A stretch of 64,000 bases of DNA from Rhea pennata (taxonomy: Eukaryota > Chordata > Aves > Rheiformes > Rheidae), in the NCBI RefSeq assembly GCF_028389875.1, contig NC_084666.1:34628308-34692307 (forward strand). The letters run 5' to 3'. The notes under the pieces are model-generated. The model worked only from the letters and a program-made list of their open reading frames with translations. It made no database searches and had not been told where the DNA came from. Shown one piece after another: positions 10,226 to 22,973 of this stretch. The translations under genes and the position numbers were made by a program. Numbering within the stretch: the first letter of the stretch is position 1; the number at the start of each line of letters is the position of its first letter.

Positions 10226-13200
10226 CTAATATGATGTCAAGCATGCAGTCTTGTAATTCATTACATTTAATGATCTGAAAAATAAATGAAGAGAAACATT
10301 AATTAAATGTGTAGAATATCCTTGTACAAAACACTTTTTTTGTAAAAGATGAGAAAAAGGGCTATCCCCAATCCTGTAAAAATATTTAATGACCTGAATC
10401 CTTGTGAATACCAATTGATTTCAGTAGAACTCTACATGAGAGCACGAATCCACACTAGCAAATCTAATTGTAGGATTAGGATCTGAATATCAGAAGATAG
10501 AATTTCTATTCAAAAGAAAACAGAAGCAACACCCAAAGCAGGTGTTTTGAAAAAATATTTCCCAGCGCATTTCTTAAATTCTAGAAGCTGTGAGTTTCAC
10601 ACTTAAAATAAGTGCAATTCACAATTCTCATTCTATTAAATTTAAGAAAATAAAGCAAAAAATACATTTTTTAAAATTCTTAAGAGGGAAATAGTAGTGG
10701 AGAATTTTAAATACTAATTTTAATTTCTCTGTGGGAATTCAGTTGGATTTGAATTTGTTCTGAGTTTACAAATAAATGAGTTTAAATGAATCTGTCATTA
10801 CTGTATCTGCAAACACATAGTAATTCTTCATAATCACCTGCCTTTCAATTTTAAGACCTACTTCACATATAAAATTTTTTTTCCAATAAAATATCTCATT
10901 TGGAAATATGATCTTTTAATCAGTTGGTAAAATAATAGTATGAACAATTACACTGATAAAAAGGCTACTCAACCGGTATACCATTCTTTCCAATAGTTTA
11001 AAAGGACCAGCGCATGCATGGAAGGTGTTCCTAGTTACCAATGTTTTTCGCGTACCTATCTTCTTATTTCTTATTTTCACTTAGTAGTAAGAGGCAATAA
11101 GGAACAATATGTAGCTTCTGTTTTAGCCTCTTCAGTGTAAATAAAAGCTTCAAACTGTCTCTGCAACTTAAAAAATGATCATGCAAATTCAGGTACATGG
11201 TGAAATAATGAAATGAAATCCCCAGCCAAATCACAGATGTGAAACAGATTCCACTAGGACACCTTTTTCAAATACTAATCAAATTCTCCTTAGATATTTC
11301 ATGTTACTGCTGAAGCATGCAAATAAAACCCCCCAAAACAACAAACATGCAAAAACCCCCCACACATGCATCTTTACTTAGCTCTTCTATATGCAAATCT
11401 TAGAAGTGTGCATTTGAAAGTATTTTCTCTAAATAATCCTAAAGAACATGGTCTTGATTATCTGCTTGAATTATAATAGAAGCAAAGAGAGAAAATAAGT
11501 TCATTCTAAATATAAATTATACCTCACCAAGATTAAAAAGTAATGAACTATGTGCTCATACACCCTTATATACACATACATTCTGTACCCTTGCTACAGA
11601 AATTTTAACGTTACATGTTGATATCTTTACAGTTAGGATAACTAATTTGAATAACACAGTTTCAAAAGCTTCACAGGCTTAGGTCACCTAGTATTATGTT
11701 TGCCAGTAGAGGGAGCCAATTATATTCTATAAACATACTGGAAAACAAAAAAGAAATTTGTTTTTAAACACAGAACATTCTGGGTCTTTTTATATTTAGC
11801 AAGTCAGGAAAAATTTTAAAACTTATTTTAACACTATATTTGTACAGCTCAGTTTCAAAGGTCACTAGAATGTGTACAGCCTTTTAAAATAACCTGAATT
11901 TACAAAAAGAAAGCAAGAATAAATCTTGAAAGTCAAGTTCCTTATATCTTATCCTTTTGCAAATAGTTAGTTCCTCCCAAGGGAAAGGAAACCTAATTAC
12001 TTGTGTATAATTTTAATTAGTTAGTTTTAAAAGATTCAATTACTTTGGACAGTAATAAACAGCTGGGCTAATGACCTTTGGCTGACAGCATACATGAAAC
12101 ATGAACTTAAAGTGGCTTACCTTGTGACATTTAAAGTCATTATGCTTGCAATAGGTCTGCTTTTTGGTCCAGCAGGAGGATGAAAAATCTGTCCCCGTTT
12201 ATTAGTTGTGACTGCCATAGATTTTTTAATTACATAAGGGTCAGCAGAATGGCTTGGATAAGGATCAAATGTACCTCCTTTCATGCCCCCTGGCTGAAAA
12301 AGAGAAAACTTTTCTAATTGTCAATCTATAACATAAGTGATTTAATTATTTTTTATGTAAAAGCAAGGTATGAATACTGCCTAACAGACTGCATCATATT
12401 ATATAAAAAACAGAAACCACATGCTGCTTAAACTTGCATTGGAAACTCCTGGGAAAAGTTTAGTAATTATGTTGATGAATTCTTGATTTAAAATGTTGGT
12501 TTACAAGTCTCCTGAATTATGAAGAAAGGATCTTAAAAGTGTGATGGAAAAAGTAAAAACATAAGCTCACTAAAATGAACTATTATGCTGTAGCTAAAAA
12601 TGGTATTTTAAAGTCACTATTAGTTTGCTAGCACACCCTCATGTCCACAAGTTTACAGATTGTTACAAAAGGAAAGACTTGGGCCTTATCATCAGTGTAT
12701 TTTCTGACCTATAGGACTGGCTTTTCCTAGCAACATCGTGCCCATTAGTACTAAAATATTGGGAAATTTTAGTTAACAGATATGTAGAGACCTTCTTAAT
12801 TCTGTGCAATCCCCTAGTATAGCTAAATGCCAGAGTGTTGAGGCTGCACTCCTGAAAAGTGCTAAAGGAAGTGATGCAACAAATCAGTTGAAACAAGTGA
12901 AGACATTTCCCCAGAAGAATTTATATAGCAAAAAGGAAATGTGCAGTAGCCTGGGAAGCACATACAATTTAAATAGTCAGAGACAGTATATATGGCATGA
13001 AAAATGGAGAGCCAGGATCAGCAGCATTGTCAGCCAAAGGACATGCTGAATTTTCAGCAGCTGACTTTTAGGAATAAATCAACATTCCTGAAGATCTCAG
13101 ATGCCTTATCTGTGAGGCTGAACACAGCATAATGTATGCATAAGCATTCTTGTTGCCTTTTTCTGAATACTTATATTTTCATCACTGGCATAATCTTCTA

Positions 13201-16200
13201 AGATGAATCAAGGTCAATCAAATCACTCAACAGTGAAGGACAGAGTAATTGGAAAATGGTGGTTGGCAGAGCACAGTACTAAATGATTGCTAAACAGAAC
13301 TCCAAAATTAAGAGCAGAAAAGTGACAGATTGAGGGAGTGTAACTATATTAGGTATCTAGAGTCACTTGAGAGAGAGTTTTATTTATCTATCTTAAACCC
13401 ATTTCAAACTGACATTAAGATTTAGCCTAAGGTGAATGGGGTCTTAGTATCTCATCTCAAAGAGTAGGTCAAGAGACATAGAAGAGATGAAGTATGCATA
13501 TTTTCACTGTTTTATAGAATGCAAGAATCTCCACTTAGTAAATGGACTAATGAAGGATGATTTCCTTTGCCTCATATGTTCCTATATACCCCCATGACAG
13601 TAATTTCAGGCTTCATTTCTTATGTCTCCCAAGCCCTCCCCACCTATATTTATTCCCATCTCTCCTCTCCTTTTCTCCTAACTACTCAAGAGGTAGCAAA
13701 TTCTGAAGCTGATTCTAAATCTGTATCTGCTGTTAGACAAACAGAACAGATAACTCATGAGTTTATATTGCAGCCTTTCCCTGAGCAGAGGCACTCTGCT
13801 GAGTCTTTCTGCTCTTCTGGCCGTGCATTTCTATGACACTTGTAGGAACTATCCTTTAAAATTTTGCCTAAATAGGCTGGGTGTAATCAACAGGTTCAAA
13901 AACAATATGTAAGGAATCCATACAGAGAGTACAAAATAAAAGCATATTTCATTTTGCAACAGTAATCCAGCTTTACTGATGTTTATTGCATAATCTACCT
14001 TTGTATCTTTTTTCCTGCCATTATACAATCAATTACTGTATGGTAACAACACTATGCAGGTTTTTAAATAGAAGAGCCAGTTTCAAGTAGCTTGAAAGGT
14101 GATCAGTTCTCTTTGGTATTAGGTTGGGTCAAAAGGCATTTCATTGCTATGTAAATTGAAAACAAAGTATACTGAATAATACCTCTTGTATTTTCCCCTG
14201 TAAGACAGTAATAGTAAAACCAAACATCGAGTTCTGTCTTAGGTACTCTAAGCAAAGCTTGTAGCAGGAAATACCTGAATACTTGTCTCTTGTATGTAGT
14301 AGCTATAAAATAAACTAACCTTTTTAGCAGGAGAACTTGGTTTAAAAGGTGGTCCAATTTTCTTTCCTGGAGTTTCCTGGAGTTGCTTCATTGGTGACAA
14401 AGGTTGGTTATTAAAATAAGGATTCATGTCAAAATACTCCTGGGGATAGAGATTTAACTTGAAAGGCCCTCCTTTAACCAAACGCCGATGTTCCTCTTGT
14501 GCTTTCTGTAAAAGAAGTACTTTCAAAGAATAATCTTGAGCATTTTTATTGCATATTATTCACATAAGAGAAAAGTTGAAAGCATTTAAATTCAGCCTTG
14601 GAGAATGCTCATTGTAACTTCCTTTGCTATTGTTTCATCAAGGTATTTTATATACCCACTGTATAATGGAGCATACAGAGACATGGACCAGAAGCACAAC
14701 AATCACTAGGAAATTACAGTAGGAAAATGCTTAGGAAAGTATTGTATATTTTAGATTCATTTAACTGTGTTGTGTACCTGTATCTTGGGCATACATGTGT
14801 AAATACATGCTTGAAAATTCTGTTTTCATGCATCCGAGTTGCATAAAACCTTGGCCATACTGCCACTACATTTACTTGGGCTTGGTGATAAGATATCCAA
14901 AAACATCTCCCACATTCTGAGCAGCTCATTAAATTGGTTCATTTTTATCTTGGGAGTTGTAGATTATTCTTCCCAGATTGCATTTTTAAATAAAATAGGC
15001 TAAAACTAACATTGCAAACAATTAGAAGATGCATGAAATGCATCATTACTAATACAGTATCACTGAGGTGATTTATGCTAGTGTCTCAGAGCAAATTCCC
15101 TATCACTCTCTCTACCCAGTTCATAAGAAACTATCCTGCATCCCTCTTTTCTCGGTGCTCCTCACTATCTGCACTGAATGCTTAATTTTGACTCCAAGTT
15201 TGCCTCAGCTGCAGTAACCAAGTTGTTTCTTCTGATCTTGTTTTTATCATATACCAAAAAAATATATATCTGCTGCCATTTTTCACTACATATGATGAAA
15301 ATATACAAGTTAACTAAATCAGTCCAAATTTAGTAGCTTTCTTAGATCTATCATCTTATGTGATAAGAAGGAAGTTTTGTTCTTATACAGCATCTAGCAT
15401 AATGAGGCCCCATTCTACTTATAACGATGTAGAAGTAGAATTCTTGTTCTTGCTATTGGTGTTATTTGGTCATTATTACAATTGTTGTTTAAGAGCTTTA
15501 ATAAACAAAAGAAAAAGGTCAAGCCCTGAATGGTGGCACTTTGGCAGGATATCCCCTGTTGTCTAAAAGGAAAATAGTAAGTTAATGATAACTAATTTTG
15601 TTTACAGGCTGATAATTAATTTGTTTTCCTTCTACCACTGTGCAAATAAGCATTGGTCACTCCAAGAAAAGGAAACACCACAGGGAATAAAAAGTTCATG
15701 TAAATTGTAATAAATAATCATTGCACTAATACATAGTAAAGACAACTGTTTTTTTACCTTTGCCTCTATTCTTTCTGCTTCATACACTTCAGGTGCATGT
15801 GGATATTGTTCACCTATGGTAACATTTGCATATCTGTAAAAAGAAAATGAATGAATGAGAAGTACAAAACAAAAACCAAACAACAAACGTATAATAAAAT
15901 ACTTGAGAAGTTACCCATATCCAGTTCCTTTTTTTCCTGGATTAGTATAAAAATTCTTTCCAGGAGAAGTGTATTTTTCTTTGGCTTTCAGTTGTGCACT
16001 AAAGTATGCATATGGACCTCCTATGGTTCCATAATAGCTGCCCAGTCCGCATCTAAAAAGAGCAAATAAACACATTAATTAATGTTTTGCAAATATTTTG
16101 AGCTTTCCAGATCTAGTGTACTAAAATTATCTTAAGCAGAAAACCCAAACAAATAACATCTCAAAAAATAAACATAAAACTTCAGATCCGCTGTGCAGCG

Positions 16201-19200
16201 ATTTTATGTACAGCATTATGGACACAAACGAAATAGATGGCAGCAAAGATGAAGGTTTGAAGCTCCTTAATAACACAGATAGGCTTAAAAAGTCTGACTT
16301 TTGGTTTTGTTTCAATTTTGCCTCAACAAGACAAAGTAACACTGGTAGACACTGATTCACAAACACTACAAATACATATTCACAGTTCACCACAAACCTA
16401 CTGGATTGACAGCAACCCAGAGCAATAGGTTCAACTGAGTTGATGCAGGATGATAAGAGGATGGTCTTGCCTACAGGTGTACAGAGAACAGTAATGTATT
16501 GTCGCTATGACACGGAGTGGCGGGCCACATGGGGAACCTGTCCAAGAGGTTTATTTTTTTTCCTGGACATGGCTTGCAATGTTAAGGACTGGCTATCTTT
16601 CTGTCTTCTCACTGAAGGAGATTAAGGAGAGACAACTCATTTAGGAGAAACACAAAGCTGCAGGAATTCACAAAGATCTTTTTTTTAAGACTAACCTGAA
16701 AATCAGTATCTGCTGGAAGTATACAGTATCACCATATAATACAATCATACAACCACCAAAGGATAAAAGGCCCAAGAGAAATAAACTGATGAAATAGCTG
16801 GAATGGCAATTTGGTCCACTAAGCTGCATCTACAGTGGTCAAAAAATCCCATATGTAACAAAAATTGGGTAAAGTGACAATGAACAAACTTCATCCTGGC
16901 ATCTCCTAGCTTTTAAGTGCTTTACAAACTTCATGATATCCTTTAAATGTCACCTTTGCTTCTTGCTTTTTATATACCAGTAACATAATGATAGAGTATA
17001 GACCAATGAAGAAAATAAATGCCCAGACTTCAGTCACATCTTCAGAACATGGCATCTTTGCAACCTCTGAATTTGCAGCCAACAACAAATCTGGCTCCAA
17101 TGTAAGTGCAAGATTTCAAAGAGCTGCTCATCATTCAGGCAGCCAAGAAAAACAGTGCTGATACAGCTGTGCTCTATTTCCTTAGTTACACTGGGAGCCA
17201 GTTTTGGACATAAGAAACCTATATAATCACTCTCCATAACTGCTTGAGGATTTTTATTAGTAAGACAGTCTAACCACCCTCCCAGCCTCTGCTTTGTGCT
17301 ACTCTGCCAGTACAGATTTAGGAGAGGATAAAGAACCTATCCAAAGTTCACATCTAGAACAACTCAGGAGCCTTACAACAAGCAAGAGAATGGGAGCTAC
17401 TGTACCCAGAACCAACATGTGTGTTTGTGGAGACAATGTGTGGAGCAGGGTGCCTTGGCAGGTTTTTGTTGTAAGCAATTCAGTGGAGAAGAGCAAACTC
17501 AGAACCCAGAAAGTGAACAGAATTGTCATCAACTGACACAGATTTGAAATTAGTGTCTAGGTGTTTCTGGCACTTAAATCCTGCTAGATCATTTGGTTGC
17601 TATAGAAGCTAAGTTGTAGTTGAAAGAACTTTTGAACACTGGGCTCACCCGTTTTCTGTCCCACCAAAAATAGCCCACACATATCCAACAGAAAGCCTAC
17701 ACATGCTTACATTCATATTAAAAAACTAAGTTGTTTCTTTAACATACGACAGAAAATATGCTCCCTTAGTCCCTAAAATATAAATATATAAAATACACAA
17801 GAGGTAGACTCCAAACTTTCCAAACGCAAAGCTGTCGAAAGATGCAACTAAATATAACCATGAGACTACAAAAACCAGGCCCTGTACGTATATTGAATCC
17901 TCTTGCAGCAGCTACAAGAACAAGATTATACAGCTGTAGATGACTAACTAGTCTCTGTTTGTTACATATGAATAAGATATTTGAAATCAGTTGCACTGGC
18001 ATTACTTTGTCATGCAAGTAATGTGCAAATAGCAAGGACATTTATTTGAATACTATTCTTCATATACTCCTTAGCTCTGTAACAACTTCTGATTATCCTA
18101 TAAAATTATCAGTATTTTTTCTAGCAAAAAGATAATGTATATGGATTCTGTGAGAGAAAAAGTCACACTTAGTTAATGGCACATTTTCCTGACGTCTTTT
18201 GCAATATATATACTCCCTCTATTTTGGGAGGCTCAGAAGTAGAAGGGAGAAGATACTGTGTCTGACAAGTGCCAACAGATTCTCTCTCAAATTAAAATGA
18301 AATATACACCCTTTTCCCACATGCATCTTCATTTTAACTGAAAATAAAAAAATAAAGGTGAGAAAGCTGTTCACAGCAGCAGACAGATATATAAAACAGT
18401 ACATAAAACCAAGGACCAGGAACTGATTTCTACAAGCATCTTATCTCTAATCGTATGTTGCTACCCATAATTCTATACTCATTACTGTGATTAGCACTAT
18501 ATCATGCATATCTTTCCAAAAGAATAATATCATATTCCCATTACAAGCATTATTATTTATTGGCAAAAAGTCATCTTTAACATATAGGAAGGAAAAAGAT
18601 TTAAACATTTTCATAACACTTACGGCAATTTGTCTCCATTAGTGGGAAGGAAAGCTCTGCCCAAATTTTTCTTTGATTCTGCCAATCTATAGCGCCTCCT
18701 TAGCTGAACAGGATTTGAGTAGGCTTCACCATCGAAAATCCTCACAAACTGAGGCTCAAAATATCCTGCCTGAAGAGCTGACAATGTTTTGGTCCCCCCA
18801 GGTAACATCTGTCTGTTCTTGCTTGCAGCTTCATTAAAAGGGCCTTTAAAAAAGTAAGCACTGTAAATAATCATTTGATGCCATTACTTCTCTTAACGTA
18901 CATTAAAAAACTAAGGTCTGGATCTGAGTGTTTCAAAGAGCTGGTAATGTACTAGACAGTGTTTCATTTGTAAATCATATGTTGCAACTAGATGTGTTTG
19001 AAAGAGAATGCTATGGGAAGGTATTCACAGTACTCAGCTTTAGCTTTAATCCCTAAACTTGCTTTACAAGAAATGGAGAGTGGTGACATTAGGCTGGTGG
19101 CTCAGACTGAAGCAGATGCCTATTTGTGCACTACTAGTAATACTTCAGAGAAGCATCTCTTCCCCACCAGTTACAGAGTGAGACCAGACAGTCTAGTTAA

Positions 19201-19995
19201 GTGCCTTCAGTGAGGTGTTTTGTATTTGCAGCAGCTCAGTGTATTAGAAGTGAGGGGCTGGCAGACCGGTTCTGGTGGACATGTTCATCACTGATAGAAT
19301 ATTACAGCAGAAACATCTGTACTGAGAAGTCAGGATTATTTTGTGGTACCACTTCAAAGGGACTACTGAGGATCAAACTCTGACACCTTACTATTTACAA
19401 AAAATACCTTTCTCCATGAATAATTCTATTGAACAACAAGAATAAGAAAAGAAGAATCTGCTCAAAAAAGGAGTGGGGGGAGGGGAACTCACACATAAGT
19501 CAGACCCCAATACACAAAAATTGCAACACAAAATTAAAACTAATAACAATATAATTTTATAATAGAAAGCCTGCTGAAAGAGCACATACAAAAAATAGTT
19601 TATCAGAACAGCACAGATCCTCATAATTTGCAGATAATTAGTCTTAAAAATAAATACATATCCTAAAAATTGTTATGAATCTATTATGCACATATATTTT
19701 TCAGTTTTGTGGTGGTGGATTTTTCCTTTCTTCAATATATTATTCCAACATATCAAGCATTTCTCTCAATAATACCAACCTTTGCAAAGAACATGTTTGA
19801 AAAGGTAGTTGCCTCTCAAAGAAAATGAAGTCTTTCTGCAAGCAAGATACCAGAGGTATTCCTGTTGCTAAATAGTGATTAAAATTAAATGTACTTACGC
19901 ATATAGTGTGATACATATCTGTCTCCAATGGTAATATAACCCATTTCACTGAAGAGGCCAATCCTCTCCATATCGCTTTTTCCATCTGCAGGCAT
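10226..19995 (-). CDS. CFAP96: Cilia- and flagella-associated protein 96 (C4orf47)
   Basis: Seven coding exons, in transcription order 19995-19899, 18843-18624, 16052-15915, 15833-15758, 14505-14320, 12293-12121 and 10274-10226, give 939 nt and 312 aa (human about 309). Phases 1, 2, 2, 0, 0, 2 all close. Landmarks are the N-terminus MPADGKSDMERIGLFSEMGY, then RPFNEAASKN and GLGSYYGTIGGP. After these come GKKGTGYGYAN, GGPFKLNLYP, GGTFDPYPSHSADPY and a C-terminus ending YKTACLTSY, each close to the human protein. It is a small basic protein with many Gly-Pro-Tyr turns and no membrane segment or signal peptide. The family is linked to centrosome/basal body and axonemal microtubules. The ATG is preceded in the same exon by 5' UTR that begins at an acceptor at 20087. 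An upstream non-coding exon is expected in the CpG island at about 22.2 kb but I could not fix it. Convergent with CCDC110, divergent from UFSP2. Confidence 0.96.
11703..11716 (+). promoter_or_regulatory. CTCF-like motif in CFAP96 intron
   Basis: CCAGTAGAGGGAGC differs from the CTCF core CCASYAGRKGGCRS at one position (A for C at base 12). It lies in the last CFAP96 intron. A single motif match in AT-rich DNA is modest evidence. Confidence 0.35.
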
Positions 19996-20087
19996 GGTTG
20001 AATCTATGTGACAGTACACTGCACTGAAGAAGGTAGAAGCCTCCTTGCTTACTTGTTCTTCTGCAAAAGTCTATGAAGAGTCAACAC
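19996..20087 (-). other. CFAP96: 5' UTR part of a CFAP96 exon
   Basis: On the minus strand a polypyrimidine-rich acceptor (TTTTTGTTTGCAG) ends just before 20087. It is followed by about 92 nt without an in-frame upstream start that extends the protein, then by the CFAP96 ATG at 19995. This implies at least one further upstream exon, most likely in the CpG island shared with UFSP2 about 2 kb away. Confidence 0.6.
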
Positions 20088-22020
20088 CTGCAAACAAAAA
20101 AAAATAACTATTTAAAGTAAAACACATGAAGTTTTTGATTAAAAATACTACCAATAAATTTAATCTGAGAAAAGTGATTGGCAGCTTTGGTACTCACAGA
20201 ACAAATACACCATGTGGAATTTAGACAGCATCATAATATTTAATTTGTTAAGGAAATTCAAAGCATCAGACAGAGAAAATCTAATTTGTTTGTAATACAA
20301 TTGGTGCAACTCTTACTGAAGTTACATAGCTTTGGTCAAAACATTAAAACAGATACCTTCAGAGTATTAAGATCAGAGTTTTTGGTGGCATTAATAGCTA
20401 TTAATAAAATATGCCAAGCAGACTCCATCTTGTGGGTGATCTCTAGCAATGGTTTTCACTCACTTTCTAATTTTTGGCTTAGAAGTACAGTATATGGACA
20501 AGTCTGGGGTAAACGATAAAAGTTAAATTTGGAAGCCTTTTAACTGCAATCCAAAATCTGTTCATGGTAAATGCTTCCAATTTCTTGTTTATTTTAATGC
20601 AAAAAAAATTATAGTAAATTTCAGGTTTTCCTCATCATAACTCTCATCCGGGCCTGATAGAATTAAAGGAAATGCATGGTCAACAAGATTATGGAACTTG
20701 GCGACTTGAACACAGAGCAGGCCTAGCACTAAAATTACTAGGGATCTGACTCACAGAATTAAAACTAATAGAAACTAATAGAAATGGGAATTAAAATCAG
20801 TCGGAGAAAGAACTGCTGGACGAAGAGAATACATGGTAAATTCACTAGGAATGGAAATTTAAGTAGAAGAAATGGTTTACCTAGCTGGGAAAGCTACTTC
20901 TTGAAAATCATAAAGTATAGAAATAGCTAAAAAATAAAAAAAAGTCAATGTTATAACACAAATAGTTGAATTTTTGTGTCCATACAGCTGACAAGAGAAC
21001 AAGGAAGTTAAGCCATTATAGTGGAATACAGATTAAAGGTAGCGTAGGTAAAGTCCGACATGGTATTAGTTATGAGGACAAAGGCAACATGGAAGATGGG
21101 AAGAGAAACTAAGGCAGAGAGATGAATATCAGACACTAGCTGTATCTGGCATGTGGGGTGCCAGAACAGAAAAGTAGCAGCACTGGAAACGCATGAAATA
21201 CTAACGCTAGAACATAGTGTACTATGGAAGGGGCAGAAATTTTCTTCTTATGCTCAGCAAACGGGACCTGACAGGATGGATAGCATGCAGAAGTTTAAAA
21301 ATTTGTCTGAAGCAATTTTTTTCCCAACATTGGAGATTCACCTAAAAACAATATAAAATACAACATATCTTCATCGGTTACATAATGCTAGACTAAAGAA
21401 GGAGAAGAAATGAGGCACACTAGTTTCACTGTGCATTAGCAGTATCGTGTAGCAATAAACAGCCAAACATGATTCCAGAGAGTCTTCCAAGGAATTTCTG
21501 GGAAAGATGAGAAAGTATTAATACATTGCTACCATGAAACAACAAAATACAAGCTCGAGAACTACACAAAATTCTGGTTGCCTGAATTAAAGAAAAAGCA
21601 ATTCAAAACGGACCCTGTGTAGTTTAGCAAAGCCAAGCCTGGTGCGGCATACCTGCTGTTACAAAACCATCAGAAGAGCCAACATCTGGGAGGAAAAAGC
21701 ATTAATTATGCTGCCAGGCAACACTGGCACAAAACAAACAGGTGCAACAGGCCACTAGCCAACTGAGGTTGGAAATCAGAAGGGCTCCAGATCACAGGAG
21801 TGATAAGATACTAGAAGAACTCTCCAATAAAATCTGCACAGCAGTAAAAGCAACTACTTTCAAGATGAAGTTTGGGTTGTTTACAGAAGGGGCACAGATG
21901 TGAGAGCAGAAACCAAGGTGAATCCTCACCCTTTAAAACGACAGCAAGAGCATATCTATTTAGAGAGAAAAATATGTATAATACAAAACAGTGAGTGAGG
22001 AAGATACTGTATGATGCAGG
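20088..22020. other. CFAP96 5' intron, no exon recognised
   Basis: AT-rich sequence between the CFAP96 5' UTR acceptor and the CpG island. Open frames are short and lack splice context. Possible minus-strand donor-like sites occur (for example near 21650 and 21925) but none is strong enough to call an exon. Confidence 0.5.
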
Positions 22021-22171
22021 TAGTAAGTACTTCCTACACCACGGCGCTCGCACGGCGTATGAAAAGACGGTGACCAAGCAGGCATCCCCACTTGCCGGAG
22101 CCCGACTCGCAGGAGCGTCCCGCCGCAGCGAGCGGGCCTGCCCAGGGAAGCGCCATCGCCCGCCGGCGACC

Positions 22172-22198
22172 GTTGCCCAGCGGCCGTTGCCCGGCGGC
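22172..22198 (-). promoter_or_regulatory. Tandem X-box-like motifs
   Basis: On the minus strand GCCGCCGGGCAAC (22198-22186) and GCCGCTGGGCAAC (22184-22172) each carry a perfect right half RGYAAC. Their left halves are imperfect, with one and two mismatches to GTNRCC. They lie in the CFAP96 promoter, where a ciliary-gene regulator would be expected. They are weaker than the CCDC110 site. Confidence 0.4.
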
Positions 22199-22366
22199 CG
22201 GGAGAGCCCAACACAGCAAGCAGGTGATTTCCCACCTCCCCTCCTCGACTCTCTACAGTGGTACGGCCCAAAGCAACTGCGGCTGCGCAACAGCACAAAG
22301 CGCGGGAGAGGGAGAGAGTGACCTGCCTTCTTCCTCTCCGTCCACGCACGCGCTGCGCGGGGTGCC

Positions 22367-22378
22367 GGTCACGTGACC
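22367..22378. promoter_or_regulatory. CLEAR/USF E-box palindrome
   Basis: GGTCACGTGACC is a perfect 12-bp palindrome containing GTCACGTGAC, the CLEAR element bound by TFEB/MITF factors and also a high-affinity USF site. It sits near the centre of the shared promoter, so it could act on either gene. The motif is seen; binding is inferred. Confidence 0.6.
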
Positions 22379-22419
22379 GTTAGTGCCTGCCTTGGGCGGG
22401 GGAGGGGGGGAGCGGAATA

Positions 22420-22454
22420 GGCGATATCGCCGCACAGGCGATATCGCCGCACAG
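22420..22454. repeat. 17-bp tandem duplication carrying palindromes
   Basis: The unit GCGATATCGCCGCACAG occurs twice without change (22421-22437 and 22438-22454). With its preceding G each copy shows the perfect palindrome GGCGATATCGCC. I do not recognise the palindrome as a named factor site. It ends about 12 bp before the first ATG on the UFSP2 side. Confidence 0.95.
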
Positions 22455-22462
22455 GCGGGCGC

Positions 22463-22472
22463 GCGCATGCGC
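22463..22472. promoter_or_regulatory. NRF1 motif
   Basis: GCGCATGCGC is a perfect match to the NRF1 core palindrome and is typical of bidirectional CpG-island promoters. It contains the ATG at 22467 that heads a short frame running to a good donor at 22521 (18 codons, phase 0). That ATG is therefore doubtful as a start codon. Confidence 0.65.
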
Positions 22473-22575
22473 GAGGGGTACGCGACGGGGCTGCCGCGCG
22501 GCGCGGCGCTAACGGACGCGGTGAGCTTGCCCCTCCCCCCGGGCTCTGCGGGCTGGGGGGAGGGGGGCGCCCCTC

Positions 22576-22620
22576 GGGCCGGGCCGGGCCGGGCCGGGCC
22601 GGGCCGGGCCGCGCCGGGCC
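22576..22620 (+). repeat. (GGGCC)n tract
   Basis: Seven uninterrupted GGGCC units (22576-22610) followed by a variant and an eighth unit. It lies just downstream of the proposed UFSP2 first-exon donor, at the start of intron 1. It can form G-quadruplex structures and is likely to be length-variable or poorly assembled. Confidence 0.9.
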
Positions 22621-22973
22621 GCGCCGCTGAGGCGCGCCGCGGCAGTGGGTGCCCTGGGCCGCGCTCCCGGAGCGGCTCGGGGTGCCGGCCCTGCCCGCGG
22701 GGCTCGGCCCTGTCGGCAGCGCGGTGGCGCCTCCGTCGTCCCTTCACAGCCGCCGGCCCGCCGTCGCGGCGCTCGTCGCCGTGCGCGGTGCCGCAAGCCC
22801 GCACGGCTTTTGCCATGAGCGGGAGCCCCTCGCGGTTTTAAACGCATTTCGTCCCGCATGGTTGCAGCCGCTGCGACCGAGGAGGGCTTGTCTGAAGACA
22901 TCGTTTCTGACAGGCCCCTATCAGAAAAGCAAATTGTCTTTGCATGCCAAGTTCTCTGTTACTCCCTTTTCAG

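Larger units (their letters stand above)
22020..22900. promoter_or_regulatory. Bidirectional CpG-island promoter, CFAP96 (-) / UFSP2 (+)
   Basis: Dense GC/CpG block between two divergent genes. From left to right it holds two X-box-like half-site pairs (22172-22184 and 22186-22198), a perfect CLEAR/USF palindrome (22367-22378), two 12-bp palindromes in a 17-bp tandem duplication (22420-22448), a perfect NRF1 palindrome (22463-22472) and a (GGGCC)7 tract (22576-22610). No TATA box was seen. The divergent arrangement matches the human UFSP2/C4orf47 locus. Confidence 0.8.

Noticed and set aside
22467-22520. 18-codon frame as the certain UFSP2 first coding exon
   Set aside because: It is in phase and has a good donor, but the ATG is part of an NRF1 palindrome and mammalian proteins support a start at or just before MDILF. 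It is kept only as an alternative.
22253-22901. GC-rich frames of 130-187 aa on the minus strand of the shared promoter
   Set aside because: They cover repeats such as (GGGCC)n and have no conserved product; they are composition artefacts.
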